From: Micromonospora rubida
GTDB taxonomy: Bacteria > Actinomycetota > Actinomycetes > Mycobacteriales > Micromonosporaceae
DNA length: 64,000 nucleotides
Assembly (NCBI RefSeq): GCF_009908295.1
Contig: NZ_JAAALO010000004.1
Span: 310,001-374,000, forward strand
Direction of reading: 5' to 3'
Positions 1-8,503 of the stretch are shown piece by piece (within the stretch, counting starts at the first letter, position 1; each line of letters begins with the position of its first letter). Under the pieces are notes generated by a model that made no database searches, was not told the origin of the DNA, and was given only the letters and a program-made list of their open reading frames with translations. Position numbers and translations under genes: made by a program.

Positions 1-774
1 AAGGTGAACAAGCAGAAGTCGGCGGAGCTGGAGAAGAAGATCGAGCCGCTCGCGCTCGAGACCGAGCTGGCGATGAACCGGGTCGGTGACCTCGCCGCCC
101 GCTACTACATCTCCGGCCCGTCCCAGGATCTCGGCGCGCTGCTGGTCAGCACCAAGCCGGGGACGCTCGCCGAGCAGCTCACCATGCTGGACCGGCTGGC
201 CTCGGAGGAGCGCCGTCAGTTGCAGGGCGTGCTCGCCGTCCGGGCCAAGTACGACGGCCAGAAGCTGAAGCTGGACACGTTGATTGTCGGCCAGGAGAAG
301 CAGACCAAGGAACTGGCGGCCAAGAAGACGCAGATCAACACCGAGATCAAGCAGTTGCAGGCGTCCATGCCGAAGACCGTGGTGCCCGCCGGCGGCGGTT
401 GTCCCACGATCCAGGGCGTGGTCAGCGCGGCCGCCCGGACCGCGATCAAGACCGCCTGCGCCCAGGTCGGCGACCCGTACGTCTGGGGGGCCACCGGCCC
501 GAACTCGTTCGACTGCTCCGGCCTGACCCAGTACGCGTACAAGGCGGCCGGGATCTCGCTGACCCACTTCACCGGCGCACAGTGGAAAGAGGGCCGGGCC
601 ATCCCGCGCTCGGAGGCCCGACCGGGTGACCTGGTGTTCTTCTTCAGCGACCTGCACCATGTCGGCCTCTACCTCGGCAACGACAAGATGGTGCACGCGC
701 CCCGGGCCGGTAAGCCGGTCAACGTGAGCAGCATCAACACCATGCCGGTCGCCGGCTTCCGCCGCCCCGGCTGA
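1..774 (+). CDS. NlpC/P60 (C40) peptidoglycan endopeptidase, 5' partial
   Basis: C-terminal part of a secreted cell-wall hydrolase that would cleave stem-peptide bonds in peptidoglycan. The visible 256 residues begin in a Lys/Glu-rich coiled coil and end in an NlpC/P60 domain: catalytic Cys in FDCSGL (codon 514-516), His in DLHHVGLYLG and a distal HAPR motif. The reading frame is open to the left edge, so the true start and signal peptide lie outside the window; the GTG at base 4 is unlikely to be the start. It is a paralogue of the gene at 3203. An amidase gene converges on it, which makes this a wall-remodelling cluster. Family assignment is firm; substrate bond is inferred. Confidence 0.9.
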   Translation, partial: KVNKQKSAELEKKIEPLALETELAMNRVGDLAARYYISGPSQDLGALLVSTKPGTLAEQLTMLDRLASEERRQLQGVLAVRAKYDGQKLKLDTLIVGQEKQTKELAAKKTQINTEIKQLQASMPKTVVPAGGGCPTIQGVVSAAARTAIKTACAQVGDPYVWGATGPNSFDCSGLTQYAYKAAGISLTHFTGAQWKEGRAIPRSEARPGDLVFFFSDLHHVGLYLGNDKMVHAPRAGKPVNVSSINTMPVAGFRRPG

Positions 775-796
775 CGCCGCGCATCTCAGCACCGTC

Positions 797-836
797 CACG
801 ACGAAGGCCCCCGGGTGACCGGGGGCCTTCGTCGTG
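797..836. terminator. Bidirectional terminator hairpin
   Basis: A perfect 16-bp inverted repeat (797-812 with 821-836) and an 8-base loop lie between two convergent stop codons. There is no strong U-tract, which is common for terminators in high-GC actinobacteria. Confidence 0.8.
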
Positions 837-848
837 CCGGGGAAACCG

Positions 849-2840
849 TCAGCGGGGCGCGCCCAGCGGGGACGGCACCAGGTTCACGTCGGCGCGGTCG
901 ACGTACATGATCCGGTGACCGAACTGGATCTGCACGTACTTCTTCTCGCCCCGGATCACCGTCCAGTCACCGGGAGCGGAGCCGTCGAACGTGCTGGCCT
1001 GGTAGTACTCGCCGGGCAGCACGGTGCCGACGGCGTACCGCTGGCCGGCGGAGAGGGTGTACTGCAACGGCGAGATCGGCTGGTACGGAACGCCGGCCGG
1101 GTAGGCCGCCTCCTCCGGGTAGGCCCGCCCGTACACCGGGATCGTCGCCTTCCCGGCCTTCGGGGTGGCCACCAGGCCGATGGTCCAGGCCGCCGTGGGT
1201 GCGGAGGACGGGTTGTGGAACCACGCCTTCTGCCCGAGGTACCAGATCGCCGTCCAGTCACCCTCACGGCCGGCCAGGGCGTACGTCTGCCCGGTCGACG
1301 CGCGGGCGCCGTGGTCGGAGACGGCCATCGTGGCCGGCGAGCCGTCGGGGCGCAGGGCGACGTCGTTGACCAGCGGAGCGTCGGCGCGCGGCGCGCTGCG
1401 CAGCACCACAGCCGAGGAGCCGCGCGAGGGGCACGGCACGCCCGCCGTCACGCAGCCGGTGAACGCCGGCCGGTTGGTGGCGAAGTTGGGGTCGATCCGC
1501 ACCATGCCGGTGAGCGGGGTGCCGGTGTTGAGCTCCGGCGCGCGCAGCAGGTCGAAGTAGTGCGACCAGTCCCAGTACGGCCCCGGGTCCCAGTGCATCC
1601 CCCGCACGGTCGAGGCGACGGTGCCGGGCACGTTGTCGTGGCCGATGATGTGCTGCCGGTCCAGCGGGACGCCGTGCCGCAGCGCGAGGTACCGGACCAG
1701 CTTCGACGAGGTGCGGTACATCGCCTCGGTGTACCAGGTGCCCTGGGCGGCGAAGCCCTCGTGCTCCAGCCCGATCGACTTCGAGTTGACGTACCAGTTG
1801 CCGGCGTGCCAGGCCACGTCCTTGGTCTTCACGTGCTGGGCGATGTGCCCGTCCACCGACCGCAGGGTGTAGTGCCAGCTCACGTAGGTCGGGTCCTGGA
1901 CCATGTTGATCGTGCCCGCGTAGCTGCCCTCGGTGTCGTGGATGACGATGTACTCGACCTTCTGCCGCTTCGGCCGGTCGGACAGGTCGTGGTTGCCGTA
2001 GTTGCCGGGGTCGGCACCGAGCGACTGGTAAGGCGCGGGGATCCACTCGCAGGAGATGCTCGTCGGGCACTCCAGGCCGTCGGCACGCTGCGGCAGGCGC
2101 AGGCCGAGCCGGTCCAGCCAGGACTTCTGCGGGGTCACCGCGCGGGCGGCGAGGGTCACCCGCTGCCCGTCGTCGGTCACCCGGCTCTCGCCGCCGGCGA
2201 TGGTGCCGTAGACCTCGTCGGCGAAGGCCGCCGCCGCGTCGGCGCCGTCCGCGCCGGCGTACCGGGCGACCGCGCCGTACCAGGCCGCCGGGTCGGTGCC
2301 GGCTCCGACCGGTGCGCCGATCTGCCGCTGGTACGACGCGAGCAGCGCCGCCCCGCCCCGGATGTTCGTCGGCGCGTCGGCGCGCAGGGCGGCCTCGTTG
2401 GCCCCGGTGAGGGTGGCAGCGGTGTCCAGGGTCTGCATCGACTCGGCGGCCGGGGCCTTGTCGGCCGCCGGTTGGGCGGCGGCGGGGGCCGGGCGGGAGT
2501 CGTCCCCGCGCGGGTCCTCGTCGCCGGAGTCGTGGTGGGTGCCGGTGGGCAGGCTGGTCACGTATTCGGCGTCGGTGAGGTGCATCGGCCCGTATCCCCC
2601 GCTGGTGCTGGGGGTGCCGGCGTTGGTGTCCCACCGGGACTGGAGGTAGGAGACGCCGAGCAGGACGCTCTCCGGCACGCCGTACTCGGCGGCGGCGTCA
2701 GCGTACTGCTGCTGGCGGGTGGGGGTCTGACCGGCCGCGGCCGGTGAGGCGGTGGTGCCGAGGGGCACGAGGGCCGTGGTGGTGGCCACGGCAGCAGCGA
2801 GCAGGATCCGTCTGCTCGACGACACGACGGAACGGGGCAT
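849..2840 (-). CDS. Secreted N-acetylmuramoyl-L-alanine amidase (Amidase_2/PGRP type)
   Basis: 663-residue exported cell-wall amidase. The start at 2840 is chosen because AGGAGG (2845-2850) sits just upstream and the first 35 residues form a signal peptide (Arg/Ser n-region, Ala/Val core, AxA-like end). An N-terminal region (about 40-90) resembles a lysozyme-like or transglycosylase-like helical segment (YGVPESVLLGVSYLQSRW). The Amidase_2 domain covers about residues 290-440: zinc-ligand His in VIHDTEG (His301), WHYTL, SIGLEHEG and HWDPGPYW near residue 415. The C-terminal 200 residues look like SH3-type wall-binding modules. It would cut the MurNAc-L-Ala bond. Convergent with the NlpC/P60 gene on its left and divergent from the one on its right. 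Confidence 0.88.
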   Translation of the reverse strand: MPRSVVSSSRRILLAAAVATTTALVPLGTTASPAAAGQTPTRQQQYADAAAEYGVPESVLLGVSYLQSRWDTNAGTPSTSGGYGPMHLTDAEYVTSLPTGTHHDSGDEDPRGDDSRPAPAAAQPAADKAPAAESMQTLDTAATLTGANEAALRADAPTNIRGGAALLASYQRQIGAPVGAGTDPAAWYGAVARYAGADGADAAAAFADEVYGTIAGGESRVTDDGQRVTLAARAVTPQKSWLDRLGLRLPQRADGLECPTSISCEWIPAPYQSLGADPGNYGNHDLSDRPKRQKVEYIVIHDTEGSYAGTINMVQDPTYVSWHYTLRSVDGHIAQHVKTKDVAWHAGNWYVNSKSIGLEHEGFAAQGTWYTEAMYRTSSKLVRYLALRHGVPLDRQHIIGHDNVPGTVASTVRGMHWDPGPYWDWSHYFDLLRAPELNTGTPLTGMVRIDPNFATNRPAFTGCVTAGVPCPSRGSSAVVLRSAPRADAPLVNDVALRPDGSPATMAVSDHGARASTGQTYALAGREGDWTAIWYLGQKAWFHNPSSAPTAAWTIGLVATPKAGKATIPVYGRAYPEEAAYPAGVPYQPISPLQYTLSAGQRYAVGTVLPGEYYQASTFDGSAPGDWTVIRGEKKYVQIQFGHRIMYVDRADVNLVPSPLGAPR

Positions 2841-3039
2841 CGAACCTCCTGAGGGGGCGTCGGATGAGGTCACCTTTCCGCCGCCGCCCTCCCGCGTCAA
2901 TAGCTTTCCACCAGGTGCCGCGATGTGAAGAAAACTTCCGCCCGCCGCGCTGTGGCTTGTCATGGCCCGGCGGGTTGCGGATCGATAACGGGCGTCTCTA
3001 CTCTGGTCAATCGTCGGCCGGTAGCTGTACCGCCCAGCC

Positions 3040-3185
3040 GGGCGGTGACGGTCCGACACCGCCGAGTCGCCTCCGGGCGAGCCGGGGATCCAGGTACGCC
3101 GGGGTGAATCCGCAGCGCTGTTGCGGTAGGGCGCTTTCCCTTCCCGCCCGAACCCGTCAGCTAACCCGGTAGGCGGTCGAGGAAG
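3040..3185 (+). promoter_or_regulatory. c-di-AMP (ydaO/yuaA-type) riboswitch
   Basis: The leader of the NlpC/P60 gene carries the two conserved blocks of the c-di-AMP riboswitch: GGGGTGAATC (3101-3110), and a distal block at 3148-3174 containing CCGAACCCGTCAGCTAACC followed by GGTAGGC, separated by a TAGGGC element. In actinobacteria this class typically precedes cell-wall hydrolase genes, which matches the gene starting at 3203. The left boundary (P1 stem) is approximate. The expected role is to lower hydrolase expression when c-di-AMP is high. Confidence 0.82.
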
Positions 3186-3202
3186 AAGGAGAACGGAGCC
3201 CG

Positions 3203-4243
3203 GTGGCACACCATGCCCCGCGGCGCCCGTCACGCCGGTCGGCGCACGCCGACCGGATGCCGGCCGCGCCGCGCCCACGCTGGTCACGCTTCACCACCGC
3301 CCTCGCCGCCCTCGCCGGCGCCGCCGTCGTCCTGACCGGCGCCCCGACCGCGGCCCACGCCGATCCCTCGGTCGCCGAGATCGAGCGGCAGATCGACCAG
3401 GACTGGAACAAGCTCGAACCGCTCATCGAGCGACACAACGCCACCCGCCAGGACCTCGCCCTCAAGCGCCGGCAGGCCGACGCGATCGCGAAGCAGATCG
3501 GGCCGCTGCAACGCCGGGTCGACGAGGCGATGGACAAGGTCAGCGGTCTCGCCGTCGAGGCGTACAAGAGTGAGAACCTCTCGGGGGTGAACGCGCTGCT
3601 CGGCAGCCGCTCGCCCGGTCAGATGATGGGGAAGCTGGAGCTGCTCGACCAGTTCGCCGAGCGCCAGCAGCGCGACGTCCAGTCGGTCATCGACCTCCGC
3701 GACGAGCTCGACGCGAAGAAGAAGCCGCTGGACGAGATGGTCACCCAGCTCGCCCGCACCGATGCGCAGCTCGCCGCCAAGCGGAAGCAGATCAACGCCG
3801 AGATCGACCGGCTCCAGAAGCTGCGGCTCAAGGTGTACGGCAGCGGCGGCGGCGGCGCGCTGCGTCCCGCTCCCTGCCCGGCTGCCTACCCGGGCGGCGG
3901 CGCGGGGGTCGCGGTGAAGTTCGCCTGCGCCCAGATCGGCAAGCCCTACGTCTGGGGCGCCGAGGGCCCCAACTCGTACGACTGCTCGGGCCTGATGCTC
4001 GCGGCCTGGGCCAAGGCCGGCGTGTCGCTGCCGCACAACGCGGCCCAGCAACGGTCGGTGACCGCCCGGGTGAGCCGCGCCGACCTGCGCCCCGGCGACC
4101 TCGTCTTCTACTACGCCGACCTGCACCACGTCGGCATGTACGTCGGCAACGGCTGGGTGGTGCACGCCTCCCAGGCCGGCCAGCCCGTCAAGATGAAGCG
4201 CGTCGACGACGGCCAGATCAACAGCTACGGCCGCCCCGACTGA
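3203..4243 (+). CDS. NlpC/P60 (C40) endopeptidase with N-terminal coiled coil
   Basis: 346-residue secreted peptidoglycan hydrolase of the RipA/RpfB-associated type. GTG start at 3203 follows AAGGAGAAC. Residues 1-52 form a long signal peptide (Arg-rich n-region, Ala/Val core, ending AHA-D). Residues 55-215 are an alpha-helical coiled coil that usually covers the active site. The NlpC/P60 domain spans about 240-340 with Cys261 (YDCSGL), His309 (LHHVGMYVG) and a VVHAS motif. It lies directly behind the c-di-AMP riboswitch and ends at a terminator, so it is probably a single-gene transcript controlled by second messenger. Paralogue of the gene at the left edge. Confidence 0.93.
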   Translation: MAHHAPRRPSRRSAHADRMPAAPRPRWSRFTTALAALAGAAVVLTGAPTAAHADPSVAEIERQIDQDWNKLEPLIERHNATRQDLALKRRQADAIAKQIGPLQRRVDEAMDKVSGLAVEAYKSENLSGVNALLGSRSPGQMMGKLELLDQFAERQQRDVQSVIDLRDELDAKKKPLDEMVTQLARTDAQLAAKRKQINAEIDRLQKLRLKVYGSGGGGALRPAPCPAAYPGGGAGVAVKFACAQIGKPYVWGAEGPNSYDCSGLMLAAWAKAGVSLPHNAAQQRSVTARVSRADLRPGDLVFYYADLHHVGMYVGNGWVVHASQAGQPVKMKRVDDGQINSYGRPD

Positions 4244-4247
4244 GCGG

Positions 4248-4279
4248 CGAGGGGCCCGTTCCGTGGGACGGGCCCCTCG
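4248..4279. terminator. Terminator hairpin between convergent genes
   Basis: A perfect 12-bp stem (4248-4259 with 4268-4279) and an 8-base loop lie immediately after the NlpC/P60 stop and before the dcd stop on the other strand. Confidence 0.8.
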
Positions 4280-4294
4280 ACCACGCCCGCGCCG

Positions 4295-4873
4295 TCAGCG
4301 GGTGGGCCAGGTGCGCCAGTTCTGCCAGGAGCGGCTCGGGGTCGGGCCGCGCTGGCCCTGGTACCGCGAGCCGTACACCTTCGACCCGTACGGGTGCTCG
4401 GCCGGCGAGGAGAGCCGGAAGATGCAGAGTTGGCCGATCTTCATGCCCGGCCAGAGCGTGATCGGCAGGTTCGCCACGTTGGACAGCTCCAGCGTGACGT
4501 GACCGGAGAAGCCCGGGTCGATGAACCCGGCGGTCGAGTGGGTGAGCAGCCCGAGCCGGCCCAGCGAGCTCTTGCCCTCCAGTCGGCCCGCGAGCTGGTC
4601 GCCGAGCGAGATCACCTCCAGCGTGGAGGCGAGCACGAACTCACCCGGGTGCAGCACGTACGGCTCGCCGTCGGGCACCTCCACCGCCGAGGTCAGGTCG
4701 TCCTGCTGCACCGACGGGTCGATGTGCGTGTAGAGGTGGTTGTTGAAGACCCGGAAGAGCTTGTCGAGGCGCACGTCGATGCTCGACGGCTGCACCAGGG
4801 TGGGCTCGAACGGCTCCAGCGCGAGCGTTCCGGCCTTCAGCTCGCTGACGAGATCGCGGTCGGAGAGCAGCAT
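4295..4873 (-). CDS. dcd: dCTP deaminase (possibly bifunctional, dUMP-forming)
   Basis: 192 residues, the normal Dcd length, beginning MLLSDRDL. It deaminates dCTP; actinobacterial members are often bifunctional and also hydrolyse dUTP to dUMP, supplying thymidylate synthase. Diagnostic motifs are the EGKSSLGRLGL loop, TAGFIDPGFSGH and the TLELSN strand with the catalytic Glu. Nucleotide-binding residues are all in place, so the enzyme looks functional. The start at 4873 matches family length; the longer open frame upstream has no similarity. Terminates against the convergent NlpC/P60 gene. Confidence 0.95.
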   Translation of the reverse strand: MLLSDRDLVSELKAGTLALEPFEPTLVQPSSIDVRLDKLFRVFNNHLYTHIDPSVQQDDLTSAVEVPDGEPYVLHPGEFVLASTLEVISLGDQLAGRLEGKSSLGRLGLLTHSTAGFIDPGFSGHVTLELSNVANLPITLWPGMKIGQLCIFRLSSPAEHPYGSKVYGSRYQGQRGPTPSRSWQNWRTWPTR

Positions 4874-4960
4874 CGGCACACCATAGCGAGCCTGGTCGGT
4901 GGGCCTGTCATCGCCTGCGGCAACCGGCGTGCCGCGCTCGCCTGTCGTACACGTGTTCGA

Positions 4961-4966
4961 TAGAAT
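4961..4966 (+). promoter_or_regulatory. -10 box of a leaderless promoter
   Basis: TAGAAT ends 6 bases before the ATG at 4973, placing the transcript start on or next to the start codon. The same spacing recurs at many genes in this window. Confidence 0.5.
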
Positions 4967-4972
4967 GTCGGC

Positions 4973-5533
4973 ATGGCTTCCTGGTCCGAATTTGCCGCTG
5001 ACGAGCCACGACTCGCCGGCGGGATCCGCCTCCTCATGCAGCAGTACGGGCCGGGCTTCGGCTACCTGGCCACCGTCCGCGCCGACGGTGGGCCCCGGGT
5101 GCACCCGGTCTCCCCGGTGATCACCGACGACGGGCTCTTCTGCTTCATCGTCGACTCGCCGAAGCGGCGCGACCTCGAACGCGACGGCCGGTACGCCCTG
5201 CACTCCTTCCCGCCGGAGGACAGCGACGACGAGGCGTACGTGGCGGGGCACGCGTGGCCGGTGACCGACCAGGCCCGGGTGGCCCGGCTCGCCGAGCTGG
5301 GTCGGGCCGCCCCGCAGGTGGACTGGCGGCTGTTCGAGTTCACCGTCGACGTGGCGATGCTCGCCCGCCGCTACCAGGGCGGGTCCGTCTTCCCGGGCGG
5401 GGGCCCGGGGCAGCCGGCGGTGCAGGTGTGGCTCGACCACCGGGCTGTCGGCGGCGCGGGCGGTGCCCCGGTGGGCGTACCGGATCAGGGGTTGGCCCGG
5501 CAGGCCCGCAGCGCCCACCGCGCGGCGGCCTGA
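4973..5533 (+). CDS. Pyridoxamine 5'-phosphate oxidase-like flavin-binding protein
   Basis: 186 residues with a split-barrel FMN-binding fold of the PNPOx-like superfamily: FGYLATVRADGGPRVHPVSPVI at residues 24-45, then FIVDSPKRRDLERDGRYALHSF. The first strand pair and the RDL/DGRYALH segment are characteristic of actinobacterial F420/FMN split-barrel proteins. The specific substrate cannot be read. Expressed from what looks like a leaderless promoter (TAGAAT 6 bases upstream) and ended by a strong hairpin, so monocistronic. The tail after residue 150 is Gly/Pro/Arg-rich and poorly conserved. Confidence 0.8.
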   Translation: MASWSEFAADEPRLAGGIRLLMQQYGPGFGYLATVRADGGPRVHPVSPVITDDGLFCFIVDSPKRRDLERDGRYALHSFPPEDSDDEAYVAGHAWPVTDQARVARLAELGRAAPQVDWRLFEFTVDVAMLARRYQGGSVFPGGGPGQPAVQVWLDHRAVGGAGGAPVGVPDQGLARQARSAHRAAA

Positions 5534-5545
5534 CCCCCGACGACG

Positions 5546-5583
5546 CCGGTGCCGGCCCCGTCGGAGGACGGGGCCGGCACCGG
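5546..5583 (+). terminator. Strong terminator hairpin
   Basis: A 17-bp perfect stem (5546-5562 with 5567-5583) closed by a four-base loop lies 13 bases after the PNPOx-like stop. The rest of the stretch to 5762 holds no convincing gene; only a 30-codon minus-strand frame at 5604-5696 is open. Confidence 0.8.
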
Positions 5584-5762
5584 AGGGTCAGGAACGGGGG
5601 TGTGTCAGGCCGCGCGGTACGCGTTCCACGCGGTCAGCATCTGGCTCGCCTGCCCGGGAGTGCGGGTGGCGGTGCCGGCCCGGGCGCGGCTGCCGGTCAA
5701 CGGCGCGCGATGGGGGTGCCTGGATGCACCCGGCGACGCCGTCGGGTACAGTGGTGCCGCCT

Positions 5763-5836
5763 GCGGGTGTAGTTCAATGGTAGAACATCAGCTTCCCAAG
5801 CTGACAGTGCGGGTTCGATTCCCGTCACCCGCTCCA
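5763..5836 (+). tRNA. tRNA-Gly (anticodon CCC), integration site
   Basis: 74-base cloverleaf: acceptor GCGGGTG pairs with CACCCGC, the anticodon loop is TTCCCAA giving CCC (reads GGG), the T-arm contains GGGTTCGATTCCC, and CCA is encoded. The last 44 bases are repeated at 11273-11316, so the gene served as attB and was left intact by integration. Confidence 0.96.
5793..5836 (+). repeat. attL: 44-bp tRNA-derived attachment repeat
   Basis: The tRNA 3' half from the anticodon loop through CCA is an exact 44-base match to 11273-11316. The flanking bases differ on both sides, which fixes the repeat length. Confidence 0.93.
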
Positions 5837-5838
5837 CA

Positions 5839-5882
5839 CCGAAGGCCCTGGTCAGGACGCAAGTCCCAGCCAGGGCCTTCGG
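5839..5882 (+). terminator. tRNA terminator carried by the element
   Basis: A 13-bp stem (5839-5851 with 5870-5882) encloses a second 4-bp stem capped by a GCAA tetraloop (5855-5866). It lies 2 bases after the tRNA and inside the element, so it replaces the chromosomal terminator displaced to 11321. Confidence 0.7.
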
Positions 5883-5907
5883 TATCCCAAGGTCAGCGAT
5901 CATCCCG

Positions 5908-5928
5908 CGTGCCATTAACGTGCCATTA
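5908..5928. repeat. Left arm-type integrase sites (two tandem CGTGCCATTA)
   Basis: CGTGCCATTA occurs at 5908-5917 and 5919-5928 with an 11-bp period. The same pair, same spacing and same orientation occurs at 11167-11187 near attR (last base G). Pairs of short direct repeats flanking both ends of an element are typical arm-binding sites of tyrosine integrases. The second copy overlaps the integrase stop codon. Confidence 0.6.
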
Positions 5929-7203
5929 GCCCCGGCTGACCAGGGCGCCGGCCGTACCCTCGTCCGGGTCGTCGCCGCTGCCCTTCCGGCCCTGCTTCCC
6001 GCCGCCGGCCGGCTTGGTCTTGCCCTTGGTCTTCGCTGGCTTGTCGGTCGCCGCCTTCTTGACCTTGTCGGCCTTCTTGGTCTGCTTCCGGTCGGCCTGG
6101 ACTGCCCGGTTGAGCGCGTCGGCGATGGCCCGATCCGCTTCGGCCGTCGCGTGCTGGTAGATCATCGCCGCCTGCGGTGAGTCGTGACCCATCCGTGCCA
6201 TCAGGTCGCGGGTGCTCGCCCCGGTCTGCGCGGCCAGGGTGTTGCCGGTGTGCCGCAGGTCGTGGAAGTGCAGGTTCGGCTGACCGATCCGGGCAACGGT
6301 GGCCTTCCATTTGATCAACTTGTTGAGGTTGCCCCGCCAGATCGGCCGCCCGGACTCGGTGGTGAACACGTGTGCTTCCGGGTTGTCGTCCACCTCTGCG
6401 GCCAGGTGGTCACGGAGCACGTCGACGACCACCGGGGGCAGGCTGACCATGCGCCGGCCGGCCCGAGACTTCGGCGGACCGAGGACCAGACCGACACCCC
6501 GTTGCTCGGTGTACGCCAGGCGCACCCGGACCGTCCCGGCGGTGGTGTCGACGTCCTGCCGCTGCAGCGCCGCCACCTCACCCCAGCGCAGGCAGCCAAA
6601 GGTGGTGAGCAGCACCAGGGCGCGGTACCGGGGTGGCACGGCATCAGCCAGCTTGAAGACCTGGGCGAGGGTCAGCACCGGTCGTTCCGCCGGCTTCTCC
6701 TGATCGGCACCGGGCACCTGGCACGGGTTGCGAGGCAGGATCTCGTCCTGCTTGACGGCGGTCATCAACACCGCGCGCAGCAGCCGGTACGCCTTTGCCG
6801 CCATGCTCACCGAGACGCCGTTGCCGAGCAGCTTGGTCCGCCACTCCCGGACCATCGGGGTGTCGAGGCGGGCCAGCTCGGTGCGGCCAAGGTACGGCTC
6901 GATGTACTTGCCGAACAGCCAGCCGTAGAGGTGCACGGTCCGGGGCCGCAGGTTCGGCCGCTCGGCGATCCACCGTCGCCCGTAGTCGCTGAGCTTGACC
7001 TTGCCCCGCTCCGGGTCGACCCACGTCCGCCGGATGATCTGCGATTCGACCAGGGTGAGGTACCGGTCAGCGTCGGACTTGCGAGCGAACGTCTCCGGTG
7101 CCTTTCGCATCTGGCCGTCCGGTCCGAGATAGCGAGCCTGATAGCGCCCGGAGGGCAGCTTGCGGAGGCTGCCGAACCGTCGGTGTCCGTCCCGGTTCGC
7201 CAT
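5926..7203 (-). CDS. int: Tyrosine recombinase / site-specific integrase
   Basis: 425-residue integrase that would recombine the tRNA-Gly attB with the element attP. An N-terminal arm-binding/AP2-like part (FGSLRKLPSGRYQARYLGPDG) and SAM-like core-binding domain precede the catalytic domain with the R-HxxR-H-Y set: FGCLRWGEV (Arg), HFHDLRHTG (HxxR), GHDSPQAAMIYQHATAEAD (His, Tyr nucleophile). The C-terminal 50 residues are Lys/Gly-rich. ATG at 7203 overlaps the xis stop (TGATG), which implies translational coupling. The set is complete, so the enzyme may still be active, but its original promoter was cut off with the 5' end of xis. Confidence 0.93.
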   Translation of the reverse strand: MANRDGHRRFGSLRKLPSGRYQARYLGPDGQMRKAPETFARKSDADRYLTLVESQIIRRTWVDPERGKVKLSDYGRRWIAERPNLRPRTVHLYGWLFGKYIEPYLGRTELARLDTPMVREWRTKLLGNGVSVSMAAKAYRLLRAVLMTAVKQDEILPRNPCQVPGADQEKPAERPVLTLAQVFKLADAVPPRYRALVLLTTFGCLRWGEVAALQRQDVDTTAGTVRVRLAYTEQRGVGLVLGPPKSRAGRRMVSLPPVVVDVLRDHLAAEVDDNPEAHVFTTESGRPIWRGNLNKLIKWKATVARIGQPNLHFHDLRHTGNTLAAQTGASTRDLMARMGHDSPQAAMIYQHATAEADRAIADALNRAVQADRKQTKKADKVKKAATDKPAKTKGKTKPAGGGKQGRKGSGDDPDEGTAGALVSRG

Positions 7204-7372
7204 CAGGCCACCTGCCGCAGAGTCGACCAGACCCCGGAGGCGGTCAACGGCTCGACCCGGCCGGCTTCGACGTGCGCGGCCAGGTCTACGGCCTTGATGC
7301 GTACGCTGCGCCCGAGCTTGTGGAACGGGATACGCCGTTCGGCGACCAGGCGCCGTCGTCGCCACGGTGCGG
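7203..7372 (-). pseudogene. 5'-truncated excisionase (xis) remnant
   Basis: In the frame directly upstream of int, a reading frame ends in RRRLVAERRIPFHKLGRSVR followed by IKAVDLAAHVEAGRVEPL, the recognition-helix region of MerR-like excisionase proteins. The stop TGA overlaps the int ATG. The N-terminal part is missing: around 7365-7380 the sequence switches to IS701-type transposase coding DNA. Without the first helices it is unlikely to fold as a functional Xis. Confidence 0.65.
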
Positions 7373-8479
7373 GCCGCGTCGGACGGCTCGGCCGGCGGGA
7401 CGTACCCGTAGGGCGAAGAAGTGCCCGGACAGCTCACCGACGGGCCGGTCCGGGTCGCGGTCGGGTGTGGGTAGCCGGGCACGCCAGCGCACCAGGCGTG
7501 CCGTGTCAGCACCGTGGGCGAGGGCCAGGTCCTTCAGGCTGCGGGCCGGTTGGGGGTAGCGCGGCGTGGGGTACTTGCCGACACCGGCGTAGGGCACCTG
7601 CACCGGTTGGGCGTCGCCGGGTTGCGCGGTGGTGGACGACGTGGTCGCCACGATGTAGCCGATGCCGCGTTCGGTCAGGCCCTGACGGAACTCGGCGACC
7701 TGGCCGTAGCCGGCGTCAGCGGTCAACAGCGGCGGACGTAGCCCCCACTCGGCCAACTCGTCGAGCATCTCCAGGGCCATCATCCACTTCGGCCGGTACC
7801 GCTCGGTGTCGGGGACCTTCGACGCTGCCCGCCGCCGGCGGATTTGCTCGATCTGCTCGGCGGACGGCCCCCGCACGCGTTGGTGTGGCTTCTTCGCCCC
7901 GGCCGCATCGAGGGTGACAGGCTGCTGGCGCAGTCTGTGGGCGTGCGCGTTCGTGGGCTTGCCGTCCGGTCCTGGGACGCAGGTGTCGTCCCAGGACTCC
8001 GGCACGAACAGCCGCCAGTTCAACACCGCCGACGCGGCGTCGGTCGCGACGTGGACGCTGACGGCGATCTGGCAGTTGGCGACCTTACCGAGGGTGCCGG
8101 AGTACTGCCGGGCCACACACGCCGAAGCCTTGCCGTCCTTGGGAAACCCGGTGTCGTCGACCACCCACACCTGGGGTGTCACCACTTCGAGCGCGGCGGT
8201 GGCCAGCCGCCGCCGCACACCGGCGACATCCCAGGTCGACGAGGTCAGGAACTGCTGCAACTGCTGGTGATCGACCCCGAGCCGCTGCGCCATCGGCTGC
8301 ATCGACTTACGCCGACCGTCCAGCATCAGCCCTCGCAGATACCGCAGACCGGTCGCCCGCTGATCCGAGCGCCGTAACCCCGCGAAGTCCTCCAACCGCG
8401 CCCGCACCTGAACAAGATCGCGCTCATCCACGCACCGCAGCCAAACACCGCCACAATGCCCACACAAGCGACACGCCAC
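7286..8479 (-). pseudogene. IS701-family transposase, C-terminally truncated
   Basis: The DDE transposase is recognisable from MACRLCGHCG through VWVVDDTGFPKDGK (first Asp), LTADAGYG (second Asp) to HFFALRVRPAGR. At about 7370-7380 homology stops and the frame runs on into xis-derived DNA until 7286. Missing are the catalytic Glu region (DYRELK) and the LGLDHFEGRSW segment, so it cannot catalyse transposition. Its upstream IS end at 8486-8499 with CTAG at 8500-8503 is intact. It may serve as the promoter-proximal part of a read-through transcript into xis-int. Confidence 0.8.
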
Positions 8480-8485
8480 AACGAC

Positions 8486-8503
8486 CTAACAAAGCACTAC
8501 TAG
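8486..8503. repeat. IS701-type terminal end with CTAG target
   Basis: CTAACAAAGCACTA followed by CTAG is the inverted counterpart of CTAG followed by TAGTGCTGTGTTGAG at 10755-10773. IS701-family elements are known to insert at 4-bp YTAR targets such as CTAG. The two CTAG tetranucleotides therefore mark the inner borders of two IS copies flanking the toxin gene segment. Confidence 0.6.

Noticed and set aside
834..2747. 637-codon plus-strand open frame
   Set aside because: Shadow of the amidase gene on the minus strand, which has a signal peptide, AGGAGG and domain motifs.
5604..5696. 30-codon minus-strand frame upstream of the tRNA
   Set aside because: Bounded by stops, no ribosome site, no similarity recognised.
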